A stretch of 64,000 nucleotides of DNA from Delphinus delphis (GCF_949987515.2 NC_082699.1:76759281-76823280), one strand, 5' to 3'; numbered from the stretch's first letter, positions 47,942 to 59,905 are shown. Numbers and translations: made by a program. The notes: generated by a model from the letters alone, not told the origin.

Positions 47942-48339
47942 AAGTCTGATTATTTCCCTTTCCCTGCGGCACGGTCACCCTGGTAAACAGCCATGGGTCC
48001 TTTCAGAGAAGGCTGGGAGAAAGATTAATAATACACACTTTTGGCGATGTGCCCAGGTCCATCCTCAAGGGCACCTGACCTCCCCTTCATTCAAAGGGTT
48101 CTGAGTCAGTAATCTGGCTCAAGTCTGGACAATTACCAGAAGAAGGAGCAAAAGGGGGCAGGCACCAGACGCATAGATACACTGGAAGCCCCTTTTCGTA
48201 GTAGACACACAGCCCACGGTAGACAAATAGTCAAAGGGAATGTGTGTGGAATGCATACAGCGGAACCAAAAACAATAACCACGAAATCAGGGTCTCGGAA
48301 CAGTGCTGGCACACAGCTAGCTTTTATTATGAGCATTGA

Positions 48340-48450
48340 ATATATTATCTCAGTAGGTACCTTGACTCGGGGGGTGATGTTAATAATCATAATTCCTCAA
48401 AAGAGCCCTGTTTTACACACAGGAAACCTGTGGTATAGTAAGCTACCTAA
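48340..48450 (-). mobile_element. MIR-like fragment
   Basis: ATATATTATCTCAGTAGGTACC…GATGTTAATAATCATAATTCC…TTTTACACACAGGAAACC follows reversed MIR text. Confidence 0.5.
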
Positions 48451-48820
48451 GCATTGCTACCTAAGGCTGTGGGTGCTGAGCTGGGAGGCTGACCCCAGAG
48501 CTCCCACCCTCCCTGCCACTGTGCCCAGCCCTGCAGGTGGGCCAGGTGAGAGAGCCCTGCATCCTCAGCTGTTTGGGTTTTGGTTTTCAATGCAATTCTT
48601 GGTCTGCCTGAGGCTGAGTTGATCGGAGCTGCTAAGACAGTTGGACGTGACAGCTGGACATGACAAAGATTCTTTTGAAGTCTCAAAAATGGGACTGGGA
48701 TTGGAGGGGCTTACGCTTAACTCAGATAAGTAAGACCCTGACGTGGAATTGATTTCAGTGCATGCAGCTGTCTCCAGGAAGATGCTGTGGGCTGATCGTT
48801 AACTCATAGATATTCTTGAC

Positions 48821-49400
48821 TGTTACCGAGCCAAACTTGGGTCCACTTGCCTGCAGGCAGTATAGTCAATCTACTGACACTGGGTTGTGGTGAAGGAAGT
48901 TGCAGCATTTATTGCAGGGTGCCAAGCAAGGAGAAGGCACAGCTCGTGCTCAACTCCCTGATGGCTTTCAGGGAAGGGGGTTTTTAAGGCAATGTGAGGG
49001 AGGGGCTGCAGAGTTCATGATCAGCTCATGCACAATTCTCAGGTTGGCTGGCATCAAGGTGAAGTTCCAAGTATCGTCAGATCTCTGGTTTCAATGGTCT
49101 GGGGTCTATGTGCTTGTGGTCAGCAGTTGTCATCTGGTGGGGGTCTGGTTCCTATAAAAAACAACTTAGGAATGTGTGTCAGGCCTTTATCTATATCTTT
49201 CAGAGAACTGGGAGTTTGGCCACTCTGCTGCGTGACGTATTTATAGTCTAAATTGTTACCAGTTTCCCGGCCCAACAGCTATTCTTGGTTTCTACATCTT
49301 CACATTTCTAATCATTAACTCTTGAGCCAGCCTTTGAGACTCAGGGGAGCCTGAGAGACTAAAGCAAAAGTCTTTTATGTCCCAGGACAGGGACATGGCA
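48821..49400 (-). mobile_element. Gammaretrovirus-like (ERV1-type) LTR, 5' edge uncertain
   Basis: On the minus strand this region ends …CCAAGTTTGGCTCGGTAACA at 48821, with AATAAA at 48913-48908 in GCACCCTGCAATAAATGCTGC. A TTAAAAA TATA-like box lies near 48987-48981 in CCTTAAAAACCCC, and a second TATAAA at 49245-49240. The order U3-TATA-AATAAA-U5-CA matches ERV1 LTRs. No internal coding sequence adjoins it, so it is probably a solo LTR. Target duplications not resolved. Confidence 0.65.
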
Positions 49401-50779
49401 GATTGTATACAGTTTCAACGGTTAACCATAAACTCGGCAGAGGAACTTGATTTTGGGGGACTCGGTTTCGTTATGAACCAAACATGTGCCGGGCACCACA
49501 GGCCTGAGAAACCAGTGTCCCAAGGGGTGCGGCTCCGTCAGGATATAGGCTGTGGATAGACCGAACCCCAGCATCTTAGCGGTTTAAAGGTATTTTTCCC
49601 CCTCACTTTCTGTGTCCGCTGTGGGCCAGCTGGGGACTCTATGCTCCACCTCTTCACTTCAGGACCTGGACTCAGCAGCCTCTATCTTGAAACCTGACTG
49701 TCAGCATGATGTTCTGGAGGGTCTCACGTCGACAACTGATGCTCTATCCAAGAAGGGACCAATGTCACTTCACTCAGGATTCATTGGCCAGAACTAGTCT
49801 CATGATTCCACCCACCCAGGGGACCAGGAGCATGGGAAGCGGGAAGAACAGGTGCACCAGTGCATGTGGGGTGGGGTTCTGACTGCTGTAAACAGGTGCG
49901 CTGGGGAGCGAGGACCCCTTTACCCATCATGCTCGGGCGTCGCTGGGCCATCAGAGCTCTGGGTTTCTTCATATAGCAAAGGCTATGAGGCGCTGCGGTG
50001 TGGGGGCTTGTCAGTCTCCAGGATGGGGACACGGAATACGGCAACGCACATAACCTGTGTTGGCGGGTGGGGCTGGGGACAAACATTCCATGGAATGTGT
50101 TTTGGGAGAAGCTGTGCGTTATTACGTGAGAAGGACTCAGCAGATGACTAGGCAGAGCACAGAGGATTTTTTAGGGCAGTGAAACTGCTCTGTATGACAC
50201 TCTAATGGTGGACACATGTCATTACACGTTTGCCAGAACCCACAGAATGTGCAACACCAACAGTGAACCCTACTGTAAACTATGGGCTCCGTTACTGTAT
50301 CACGTGGTTAGATTTTCACCAAGTTTGTTGGGTATGTCTGTGAAGGCCTGGCACTGAACACAGGTATACACAACATTCACTTTGGGGGGTCCGTGAAGAG
50401 GACCCCAGGGGGAAGTGCAGATATACTCCAGTGCAGCTGAAACCAAAGTGACAAAGAGGCCTGTGACTCCTGATTGAGGGCGACAGGCCACAGCATGAAG
50501 AGCACGCTGGGCAGTGGTGCCCAGGCACAGCCAGGAGGCCAGCAGGGCTGCAAGGGGGTCAGGGGAGCAGCTCTGGGAGGGCCTTGTCAGCTGGGGTGGA
50601 TGGGAACAGGGAGGGTGGAGCAGGGAAAGTGACCTGACCTTATTTACACTCTAGAAGGATTGTTTTAAGTCCCTGTGTTGTCAGGATTCAGAGATCCTAC
50701 AGCCAGAAAGGGTGACTTGTTTTGTATGTGAGTTATGCCTCACTAACCCTGAGTTTAAAATGCAAAAGCATGCATTGGC
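49401..50779. other. Intergenic, no gene seen
   Basis: 49590-49850 looks like decayed interspersed repeat of unknown family. The rest is unique-looking. Confidence 0.45.
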
Positions 50780-51195
50780 TTCTGTATTGAAAGCAGATGG
50801 GAGGAAAGGGGGAGGGGAGGTGGGGGGCGGTGGAGGGCTGACGCAGTAATGCAGGCGAGACCTGGTACTGTGGACCCAGGGCGGGTTGGTGGAGGTGAAA
50901 AGGAGTCAGATTCCGGATAAATGTTGAAGGTAGAACCAACGGGACTTTCTGAGGGCTCGGATTTGGGGTGGAAAAGAGACGTCAAGGATAATTCCAGAGT
51001 TCTTTGGCCTGACCAGCTAGAAGGACGGCACTGACTTACTGAGATGAGAAGCCCTTCAAGAGAAGCAGGGGTCTGGGGAGGTGGGGGGAGGGGGGTGATC
51101 AGGAGTTCACGTTGGACCCGCGAAGTTGGAGATGCCCGTTGGAAACCCAAGTGAACACGTGTCACAGGCAGGTGGATGTACAGACCGGAGATTTT
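50780..51195 (-). mobile_element. L2-like fragment
   Basis: TTCCAGAGTTCTTTGGCCTGACC…TTACTGAGATGAGAAG…GTTGGAGATGCCCGTTGGAAACCCAAGTG…GCAGGTGGATGTACAGACC resembles a reversed upstream L2 segment. A G-rich run at 51073-51096 lies inside. Confidence 0.5.
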
Positions 51196-51216
51196 TAATG
51201 AATGGTTGCTGGATGG

Positions 51217-51315
51217 AAGGGCGGGAGGTGGGGAAGAAAGGGAGGAAGGGGAGAGGGGGCGGGAAGAGGGAGAGAGGGAAGGAGAGAAGGAGGGAGGGGG
51301 GAGAGCAGGAAGAAT
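51217..51315 (+). repeat. Polypurine (GGGA/GAAA)n tract
   Basis: About 100 bases almost wholly A and G on the plus strand with only a few C or T interruptions. A microsatellite-like tract able to form triplex DNA. The long open frames on both strands here are composition artefacts. Confidence 0.9.
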
Positions 51316-51951
51316 CCACACCCGACTGTTGTCCCATCCGAGACCTCCCGTGCTCTCAGCAGCCTGGCCGGCTGACACTAGATGGAGGTCTGTCGCCGCA
51401 CACTGAGACTCATGGATCAGAGCGAGACCTTCGTCTCTAAAATGTCAACACAGATTGTAAATCCTCTTCCAGATGCTGCCTGTGATCTTCTTGGGAACCT
51501 CCCAGAGGCAGGACGAGGAGACCCAGCCTAAAGAGGCTCTCTGTGGGGCGACAGTGCCAGGGACAATGGCCTGGGCTCCCTGACCTCACCTGGGGGCGGG
51601 GCGGGATGCTGCATCTGGCCCTTAACCGTACGTGCTGGGTTCCAGCAGTGTCTTCGCTGATGCGTGATGTTCAGGTGGGGCTGGGGTGGTACGGAGCGAG
51701 GAGGGGAACCACCGTCAGGGGCGGCTGGCCTGTGCTGGCCGGGCTGATGATCTCTCTGAACCCTCCCAAAGGTGGACGTCCACGAAGGATGGACAAAATA
51801 AAGCCCCCTCGGACCCGTGAGCTGAGTTTTAGCCCTTGCTGCTATTGTGAGAAACCCCGGCTCAGATGAGAACACTGAGTGGTGAAAACGGTACCAAGCT
51901 CGGAGGTCGTGGGAAGATGAAACGAGTCCGTATCTGGAGAAGAGCTTAGGA
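51316..51951. other. Intergenic, GC-rich, no gene seen
   Basis: Contains a GC-box-like GGGGGCGGGGCGGG at 51593-51606. No exon or repeat recognised. Confidence 0.45.
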
Positions 51952-52270
51952 CAGGGGTCTGCAAACTGTGGCCTCCAGGCCACACCCGGCCCCCGGTCTC
52001 TGCATGGCCCACCAGCTAAGAATGAGTTTTACATTATTAAATGGTGCAGGGGGTGGATACCAAAGACGAAGGATATTTTGTGACCCACGAAATGGCTGTG
52101 AAATTCAAATTTCAGTCTCCATAAATACAGGTGTATTGGACACAGCTGCGCCCGTTCATTTCCGTATTATCTCTGGCTGCTTTCCTGCTATAGCAGCAGA
52201 GTTGGGGTATGGCTTTAAGTCTAAAATAGGTACCGTCTGGCTCTTTATTGTCAAAGTTGTCTAACCCCTG
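51952..52270. mobile_element. hAT-type DNA transposon (Charlie-like) with 8-bp duplications
   Basis: Ends are inverted: CAGGGGTCTGCAAACTGTGG and …GTTGTCTAACCCCTG. Flanking 8-bp target duplications are GCTTAGGA (51944-51951) and GCTTAGAA (52271-52278). The inner text (GAAATTCAAATTTCAGTCTCCATAAATA, GTGTATTGGACACAGCTGCGCCC) is a common non-autonomous mammalian hAT. Subfamily not named. Confidence 0.88.
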
Positions 52271-52562
52271 GCTTAGAAGACCCGACTCCTGAAACAAGGT
52301 GTCCTATCGAGGAACAAACTGTGGTGATGTGATGTTGATCATTGAGAGTCAAGGTTCTTACCAGGGTCAGGCCTCTTCCCCGTATGAGCCTCTGTTCTGG
52401 GGGAGCAGAGCAGAGCAGGCAGCAGGTACCCCATGAATGAGCGCACTTACGACAGGACCGGTAGAGAGGAGCCTGGCTTCCGTGGGGCTCCACCTGTGGC
52501 CATGATGCACTTTGGTCCAGAATCTCCCCTTAACCTCAGAGTTGCGACAGCACGGAGAAGAC

Positions 52563-52728
52563 CACGGTCCTCAAGGTGTGGTCCCAACCCCAGCAGCATC
52601 AGGACCCCTGAGGCCTTGTTAGAAACGCACAGTTGTGGCCCCGCCCTGGACCCACAGTGAGGATGGGGCCTGGCAATCTGTGTTTTCAGGAGCCTTCTAG
52701 ATGCGGGCAAAATTGGAGAATACCACCC
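52563..52728 (+). mobile_element. MER5A-like hAT element
   Basis: GGTCCTCAAGGTGTGGTCCC…CAGCAGCATCAGGACCCC…TTGTTAGAAACGCACAG…CTGGCAATCTGTGTTTTCAGGAGCC follows MER5A from end to end. Confidence 0.85.
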
Positions 52729-53199
52729 CTTCAGGAAGCTCTGACACTGGCACCCCCAGAGTTCCGTGATGCCCAGGCCTCTGGAACATGAGTGAAGTCA
52801 GAAGCCCCTAACCTTTCAGCAGCTACTGTGGGTTGCCGGAAGCAGAGTTTACGTTTGACGCAGAGATGACAGAGCATCTTTTATCTGCCTGTTTCTGCTT
52901 TTTTCCACACACACGCAGAGACAGGTAGAAAAGGGCAAAAGGGGTTGTTTCATGTTTTGCACTCAAATTCCTCAGCCAGAAAAACAAAAATTGGCCAATC
53001 GGGGGGTCTCGGTGGATTTGAAGTCCTTGCTGAGGTTTTTAGGGGCAAGGCTTCTTAGCGGGCCTGCCTACAGTGAGGAAGACCAACGACAATTCTGACT
53101 CTGTCCACCTTGCTTGAGAAAGTTTTCCGAATGTGGCTTAAGGCGGGAGAGCCTGGACAAAAACACCTCTTAGTTTCCCTTTTTCTTAGTGAAGGAAGA
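52729..53199. other. Intergenic, no gene seen
   Basis: Unique-looking sequence between MER5A and the poly(A)-site block. On the minus strand it lies downstream of that site. Confidence 0.5.
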
Positions 53200-53535
53200 C
53201 CAAAACACATTTGCAAACGTGCCATAGAGATTTTAATGAAAAAATTAGAAAAGTGCATTATTTTACAACACTACAGTAAATGATTTTCTTTTTTCTGTAA
53301 AGACATTGTAAAATATATACAGGGTTGCTTAGTGCATTCGTTACAAAAGAAAGATGCAATCCCTTGCATAAATTACATATTTTACATGGGCTGGATGTCT
53401 ACTTGGACTTGTAAACATTGGTGATACAGTTTTGTTTTGTTTTGTTTTTCATTTTTCAGATAAGCTGCGATAGTAAATACCTCTGATATTCATTTGATGG
53501 TTGTCTCATTCTGTTAAACTTCAGAACGGCATTCT
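53200..53535 (-). promoter_or_regulatory. Probable minus-strand polyadenylation-site block
   Basis: Read on the minus strand, this AT-rich block looks like the end of a 3' UTR. It has a Pumilio-type UGUAUAUA at 53321-53314, two further UGUA motifs close upstream of the signal, ATTAAA at 53237-53232, a CA cleavage candidate about 15 bases later near 53220, and a GU-rich tail (ATGTGTTTTGG) just below 53215. No repeat family is recognised in it. It is about 9.9 kb beyond the KCNK9 stop, on the same strand. It could be a distal KCNK9 end or the end of a separate non-coding transcript; internal A-rich chance similarity is the alternative. Confidence 0.5.
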
Positions 53536-56199
53536 AAGGCCATTTGTGAAGGCGCCCTCTCCACGGGTGGAGAAGGCCAGAGAAGATAAACAAAAGGAAA
53601 ACGAACAGGAACAGTAGGCTTCTTTGAAACTGGTTCACTGTGGTCCAGTTGGGATCACTGGTGCGGCTTCCCACCCAAGGTCTGATGCCTTGACCACAGT
53701 TGGGCCTGCCATCCAATCCCAAACGCCCACCAACGTGGGAAGGGAGAGCCCTGCTAGGGGTTCGGGACAAACCGTTCCATCCTCCTGGCCTGTGGCCAGG
53801 CTGACCCAGCTTCTGCTAGAAACTTCCTGATCTCCATCACTCCTCGGGAATGTTCTGGAGGCCTTCCAGCAGCAGCATCGCCATCAGAACAAACCCAGGT
53901 CCTTTTAGCATGCAGTCATGAAAGTGTCCAGCAATGCCAAGAAGAAAGAAAAAACTCCAGAGACCCAAAGATACCCGGTCAGTGCATACACGCGCGCGCC
54001 CCAGATGAATAAGTGAGTATCACACCTTTGTGCCCCCAACTCCCAGAATGAACTCCCTGTGCATATAGGCCAATCATTTTAACGGGTGTGAGTTTGAACC
54101 TAATTCAAGCTTAACTTCTTCTATGCCTAGGGTCACAAATGACACTTTTTAAATGTTTAATGTTTGAGGTACAAGGATACACAGTTGGCTAAGTTAAAAA
54201 GTGTACATGGTAGAGGGAGTATCAGCAATTTCTTGGCCTGCTGGGAATAGACTAGAAATTCTTCCTTCTTGTTAAGCGGTTCAGTGACTTAAAATCTCAT
54301 CCTCTTTGACATCTTTCCTGTGTCTCCTCTGTTTGTTTAATTACAAGCCTTCTGATCAACATTATGGACAAGCGAGAGAGCCTCAGACCTTCCAGGTGGG
54401 GTTAGTCTGTTTTCCTATTTAAATTTCACTCAGTAAGGCCAACAGCATCACCTAATCCAATGCATTTTCTGTTCCGTGGAGATTTCTGATAAAGCACAGG
54501 GTGGACTGAGGTGGCCTCTGGAGGTCGCTTCCAGCCCCAGACGGCTGTCAAAATGCTATTTGTGGGCTGAATAAACAAATATGTAATTAGCCTTTTTCAG
54601 GACCATGTTCTTCTATGAGGAGCCATCAAATTATAGAGAAATCTGGTTAATTGTGGGTTCTGCTTCATTGGATTCCCACTAATCGTGTTTTGCCTTTCAT
54701 TCGATTTTTATTTTTCTACCCAACTTCTAAAATTCAGCTCAAGAAAGTGCAGCAATAGCTGAGCCAGGTTCTGATTCCAAGAAGTGCTCATCTGACTCTG
54801 TTTCTAGAACTTGTGCCTCTTGGGAGCATGTGATCCAGTGGAATTTTAGCCTTATGAGGCCACAGAACTTGACCGTCCAGTTCACCACAATGGCCTCTCA
54901 CTGAGGTTGACGGCAGATGCCCAAAAGCTCTACAAATAATGGCTGGATAAGTGAATCAATCTGCAGGGAGTACTGCTCAGAGGGGGCCCTGCAGAGCCAC
55001 TGTTGCAGCTCACATCAGTAGCTGCTTTGATCTCTCAGGTTAAGGAAAGGTAGGACTTCCCCAAGGTTTGTCAGGCAAAGGGGGGACTTTGGTTCACTGG
55101 GCAATGCCCGCCCCACCCCCCATCGCCAAGCATTTGGTCCACGTGGGACTGAGCAGGGCCACAAAGGAGAACCCGTCAACAGAAGGGTCAGAGGAGCTGG
55201 GTAAAGACATGATTCTTTGGTGCGAGGAGGGTTATAGAACAACTCTACCTGGAAAATGTGACGTTCCCCAGGGGGAAGGAGCTGGCCCCGCTCAGGAACC
55301 CTATGCTTGGGAGGACTTGGCCATCCCGCCTCCAAAGCCCCCCCCCCCCCAAGGAAATGTCAACCAAGAGCATGGAACATAATGACACTGACCTCCTGTC
55401 ATCTTCACCAGCATCTGCCTCTCCCCTGGCCATTCCATCCTTTGTCGGAGAGGAAGTGACTTGCCCAAGGCCACTTGGCCTGATTACAAAGAGGAAGGAA
55501 AGAAAGCTGTTGCCCAGGTGGGTGCTTACAAAGGCCCTGAGGCCTCCACCCCACAATGCTCAGGAGCTGGAAGGGGCAAAGCTGAGGTTTTGTGTTTGTA
55601 GTGGTCAAGGCTTATAGCTAAACTTCACAAGACCTCCCTCTTCAAGATCAAGAGCTGCTCTCTGGATGGTAGGGGTCCCCAGGCAACTCGACTGGAGCCT
55701 CCAAGAGGCTGAAGTTAGGATCCAAGAGTGATGGGATGATGTGGAGAATAAAAACTCTCCAAGTAAAAAGTTACCTTGCCCTCAAGTGCGTCCTCTTCTC
55801 CTCTCTCCATCCCTGATTCCTGGTCACAGGCAGTCACAAAATCTGTTGCTCCCAGAGTCTCAGGAAACAGCGAATTCTTCACGCCAAGGAAGCCCAAGAA
55901 TTATACATTTTCCTTTTAGTGGTTTCATGCTAATCTTTGCTCAAGCTGTTGGAGGTCTGCACCAGAACAAGCCCCCAGGATGCTTAAATGAAAGACCAAG
56001 TAGATCTTATCCAGAAATATTCCCATATGCAAATTAGACCTAACGTCCAGAAGAAGGAAGAAAACCTCCACCTGAAGAATAGGACGCCACAGGATTCAAA
56101 TTGGATGAGACTCCAGGATCTAGTTTCAGACTTTTGTAATCAGAGGAGAACCCAGTAGGGATATCAGGATGGGTTGCTCCTCCATCAGAGCCCAAGGCT
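53536..56199. other. Mostly unique DNA 3' of KCNK9
   Basis: No coding domain. An AT-rich repeat-free stretch lies at 54540-54745, a C13 run at 55338-55350, and a MIR-like scrap at about 55385-55500 (reversed: GGAAGTGACTTGCCCAAGGCC). If KCNK9 has a distal 3' end near 53.2 kb, this whole interval would be transcribed on the minus strand. Confidence 0.45.
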
Positions 56200-56560
56200 C
56201 AGGCTCTGGGTGTTAGAGCGAAGGACCTTGAAATAAAATGTGTGGGCACTGGGGAGCCATGGAAGGTTCTTGAGCAGGAGAGTAGCCTGGATGACTTAAG
56301 GTGTGACCAGCTTGTGAAGGGCCTTGACAGCTCACTGACTCATCTTTCAGGTGTGGCTCTGTGTTAGGGAAGCCACGGAGCACTGGGTGAAATCGCTGCT
56401 CCCTGCCCCTTCCCACGCCTGGGCCTCTGCCCATGCAACAGTGCCCACTTGCTCCTTCAAGCCTCTCCTCAAAGATTACCAAAAGCCAATTCCTCCCTGA
56501 AGCCCTGCCTGCGTTCCTCCACCAGACTGATCACCTCTTTCCATAGCTGGACTTAGTCAA
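56200..56560. mobile_element. L2 pieces in two orientations
   Basis: 56245-56330 (GGAGCCATGGAAGGTTCTTGAGCAGG) is reversed L2. 56400-56550 (CACTTGCTCCTTCAAGCCTCTCC…CTCCCTGAAGCCCTGCCTGC) is sense L2. Confidence 0.6.
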
Positions 56561-56689
56561 GTGCCCGGGAATAAGCTTGCAGGAGCCTTGGACCGGCCTT
56601 TAGGAGAAATGCAAGCGGTGTTAAGATCTCTAGCTCGGCACTCTGCTCAGAACAGGCGCCCGATGTTGCCACATGCTGTTCTTGTAGGC

Positions 56690-56800
56690 ACCCTGTGCAG
56701 TGGGGTTGATCTGAAATCTCCAACTTTAAAGGCTGGAACACGGAGGCTCAGAGAGGCAAATCCACCACCTGCCTGTGAACGGCAGAAGCCGGTCCCAGGT
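56690..56800 (-). mobile_element. MIR fragment
   Basis: CTTTAAAGGCTGGAACACGGAGGCTCAGAGAGGC is reversed MIR text. Confidence 0.6.
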
Positions 56801-58500
56801 GTGCATGCAGCTTTATTCCCTCACGCTGCTCTGCAGAGAAAGAAGAGCCTGCCCTGTCCTGTCTCAGGGCCCCAGAGCGAGCGCTGGGCAGGTGCAGAGC
56901 CGAGGCCGGGGATCCTGTCCCTCGCCGTGTGTGCCCCACCCCACTCAGCCTCTACCGGAAGTACTCCCCTGAGAAAACGGTGCTGCCCTGGTTCCTGTTG
57001 ACACTCGCATCAAGGGCTCACTCACTCCAGGGCAAAATGTCACAAGCGTGCCGCTGGCATCTGAAGATGTACCGATCTCCTGCTCTATGGGAAATGCCCA
57101 GCTGTGGACAGCTTGTGGCCCTATTGCACGTGGCCCACCCGACTCTGCCAGGCAACTGCCTCTGAATCGCCAACGGTGGGGTGATGGTTTTCATCCCGTG
57201 GATGTGCATCGGTTTCCAGGGATGGAACAAAGTCTGGCAGTGACGTTAAGATGTGCCTTGATGACAGTGACGAGTGGCCATCTAGGCAAGATGCTGGAAG
57301 TCTGATTGTCTTTATGCCCTGCTGTAGGCGCTGCCCGGAACGTATAGCTCCTATGGCCGGGTCACTGGAGGTTTGCTTCCCAGTGTATTTGTCCATGATA
57401 GAAAGAAGGACTGGGGACCCCAGAGGAGGACATCATTGAGTCCCTCATGGAACAAATAGTCAGAAGGAGCTTTTAAAGTACGCTCCCATCTCCACCTCCG
57501 TGCTGGAGAGCAGCAGGGATACCTTCCAGGTAGCGGGAACAGAATGGGCAAAGGCTCAGAGGCGGGAATCTGTATGGACATATTTTCTTGATCAAAATTA
57601 AAGGGACCGTGCCTCAGCCAGTGGGTTGCTCTGTGTTACCAGAACTGAGAAGGCCATGCTATAGAACTTGCCAGTGCAAACACACATCTCAAACAGAGAT
57701 GAGAAGCAACTGGGTGCCGAGTACCCCACTGGCCTATGGGCATCCTTCCAACTACTCTACTGGGCTACACTTGCTACCCTTCACAACCCATGAAAGAATG
57801 TCTTGGTGCTTTATGTCTATTTACAGCTGCGTCATCCCCACAGGTGTTTAGGGGAAAGATTGCTGACTCTCAGCAGAGAAGAGAGATCCATGTGAGAAGT
57901 TAGAAACAGCAGAGCCTTGCTCGGCTTTGGTGACGAGACCCAGCATCCAGGGGCTCCTGGACGCCTTTCCTACAGCTTCAGTTCGTGTCTCCAGCAAAGG
58001 AGAACAGCACTTAATATGCCTTATTTATCTAGGACGAAAGAGGTTCTCACAGAGGTCTCCAGAGAGTCAGATTTCTCAAACGCATTAATCGTAACAACAT
58101 CACCTTTAATTCCTTAACCTGAGGAAACAGAGGCAGGTCGTGGGCCCGCCCACAACAGAACTGGTTCAGACAACAAAGTGGCAACGTCACACGACAAACA
58201 AAAACGGAGAAAACATCCTAGACTGGGGGAGTCTGGGGTGAGCAGACAAGCAAGGTGGGATGCAATCTTGGGTTGTCTCTCAGATTCACAAAAAGGCCCT
58301 GGAGGACATTTTTGGGACGTGAGAAATGTGAATATGGGTTGCGTCTCAGACAATATCATTGTATGACTGCTAAACTTAAGGGTGATAACAGCATTGTTAC
58401 CAAAGAGAAGGCTTTTGTTCCTGGGAGAGAAACAATTTTTCCCTTTGGCCAAACCACCTAAAAGTTGCAGACGTCACTTCATTCTCCAAATGCCCCTGGG
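56801..58500. other. Intergenic/possible KCNK9 transcript body, no gene seen
   Basis: Unique-looking; open frames of 60-150 codons overlap on both strands with no domain. Confidence 0.45.
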
Positions 58501-58504
58501 TATG

Positions 58505-58640
58505 AATGTGGGGGGGGGGGGGGATGGTTTAAGCAAATGTGGCAAAGTTCTGAAGGCTGGTGAGTCTGGGTGAAAGGGATATGGAAGTTTTCTGTAAATC
58601 TGGAATTTTCACAACAGAAAGTTGGGGCGATAGGGAGGAA
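58505..58640 (+). mobile_element. L1M tail fragment with G14 run
   Basis: AAGTTCTGAAGGCTGGTGAGTCTGGGTGAAAGGGATATGG follows an L1M 3' tail. A run of 14 G at 58510-58523 sits at its left edge. Confidence 0.45.
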
Positions 58641-59905
58641 TCATGGCAATAGGTTTCCCTCCCCGCTCCCCGCAAAACAGCAACCTCTACTAAGGTGTGC
58701 TCAAGAAATAACCACATAAAATGGATGTATGCCCAGGGCCTTGGGGAGCCCAGCACGCACGGGGCCTTGGTTTGCACGATGACCACCCTTCTTGACGCCT
58801 CTGCCTACTCACTCGCCATCTTCCCAGCTCCCAGGATGCTGCCAAGAGAAATGATTTTGGGTTTTCAATGTTGCGGCTCAACCCTCAAGTGTGCCCAGTG
58901 GCCAGAACATCAGGCCAGATGTCTCCATCGGTCAAGTTGACTTTGCGCTACATGCTCACAAATTCAGCCCACATTGGCCCATTGTGTGGATGAGGAAGCT
59001 ACAGGGGAGCCCAGTGAAGCTGGAGGTGAGAACCGGGTCCCCGTCCTGCCAAACTTTCCTTGCCGGGATCCTTCCGGGCTCCCACACAAACCGTGACTCT
59101 GTAAGAAACACACGTCAGCCACTCCCAGGCAGCAGGCCTGCATGTGACAGACCCCACATCCCACCCCTTTCAGGGTGAAGATACAATTCATCGGAGTGTT
59201 GGACAGATGACACCGCCCGTCCCACCAAGAGAACGGACATAGTCCGGCACAGGCCTCAGACCCCACGCCTCTGTGGATGCCCTTAACGGGTACCCTAATT
59301 AGGGCCTATTATTTAAGAAGAAGTTTACCTAAAGAAATAGGGCCGAAAACCTCAGCGATGGGTGGTTTTCCTTCTTTAATCATTTTTACCTCTCTCGCCT
59401 TCCCCTCCAAACTCAGTGTGCACAACGAATGCCTCCAAACCATTCTTCCCTCCAGCTTCAAACCGCTAGTGACCAGGAATCACTAGGAATCAAGGCTTTC
59501 AGATCTGGAGGCAAAGAAAAATGACCTGCCTGGGCTTATCTGCAGGTTTCCAAGTCACCATCCAGATATTCTCCCAGCCGAGGCCCCGTGTGCAGAGACC
59601 AAACGACGGTGCACCGAGATTAACCAGTCAACTCACCCTTTCCTACAGATGGGTTTTGACGAGCACCTGCACAGCCAGGCCTCCTGGGCGGCGGTCTGCG
59701 TCCATCTGCTTCCTCTGCTGGAAGGATGAGGGACCCAGTGGGGATTCCTGGGCTGCAAGTGATCTGCTGTGATCATTCCAAAGTGCAGGTACCCTCCTCC
59801 CAATTGGTGATGCACAGTGGAGCACAACAGATGCTTCAGAGAGAGTATTTAAATTTACAGCACCAGGCAGCCTGCTGTGTTTAAGAGGCTGCTGCCCGAG
59901 TTTCA
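58641..59905. other. No gene seen
   Basis: Unique-looking sequence; nothing recognised. Confidence 0.45.

Noticed and set aside
50755..51378. 207-codon minus-strand open frame
   Set aside because: It lies over an L2-like repeat and the polypurine tract; the Pro/Ser-rich translation reflects base composition.
51590..51610. GC-box promoter (GGGGGCGGGGCGGG)
   Set aside because: A single GC box without CpG island, TATA, initiator or downstream exon.
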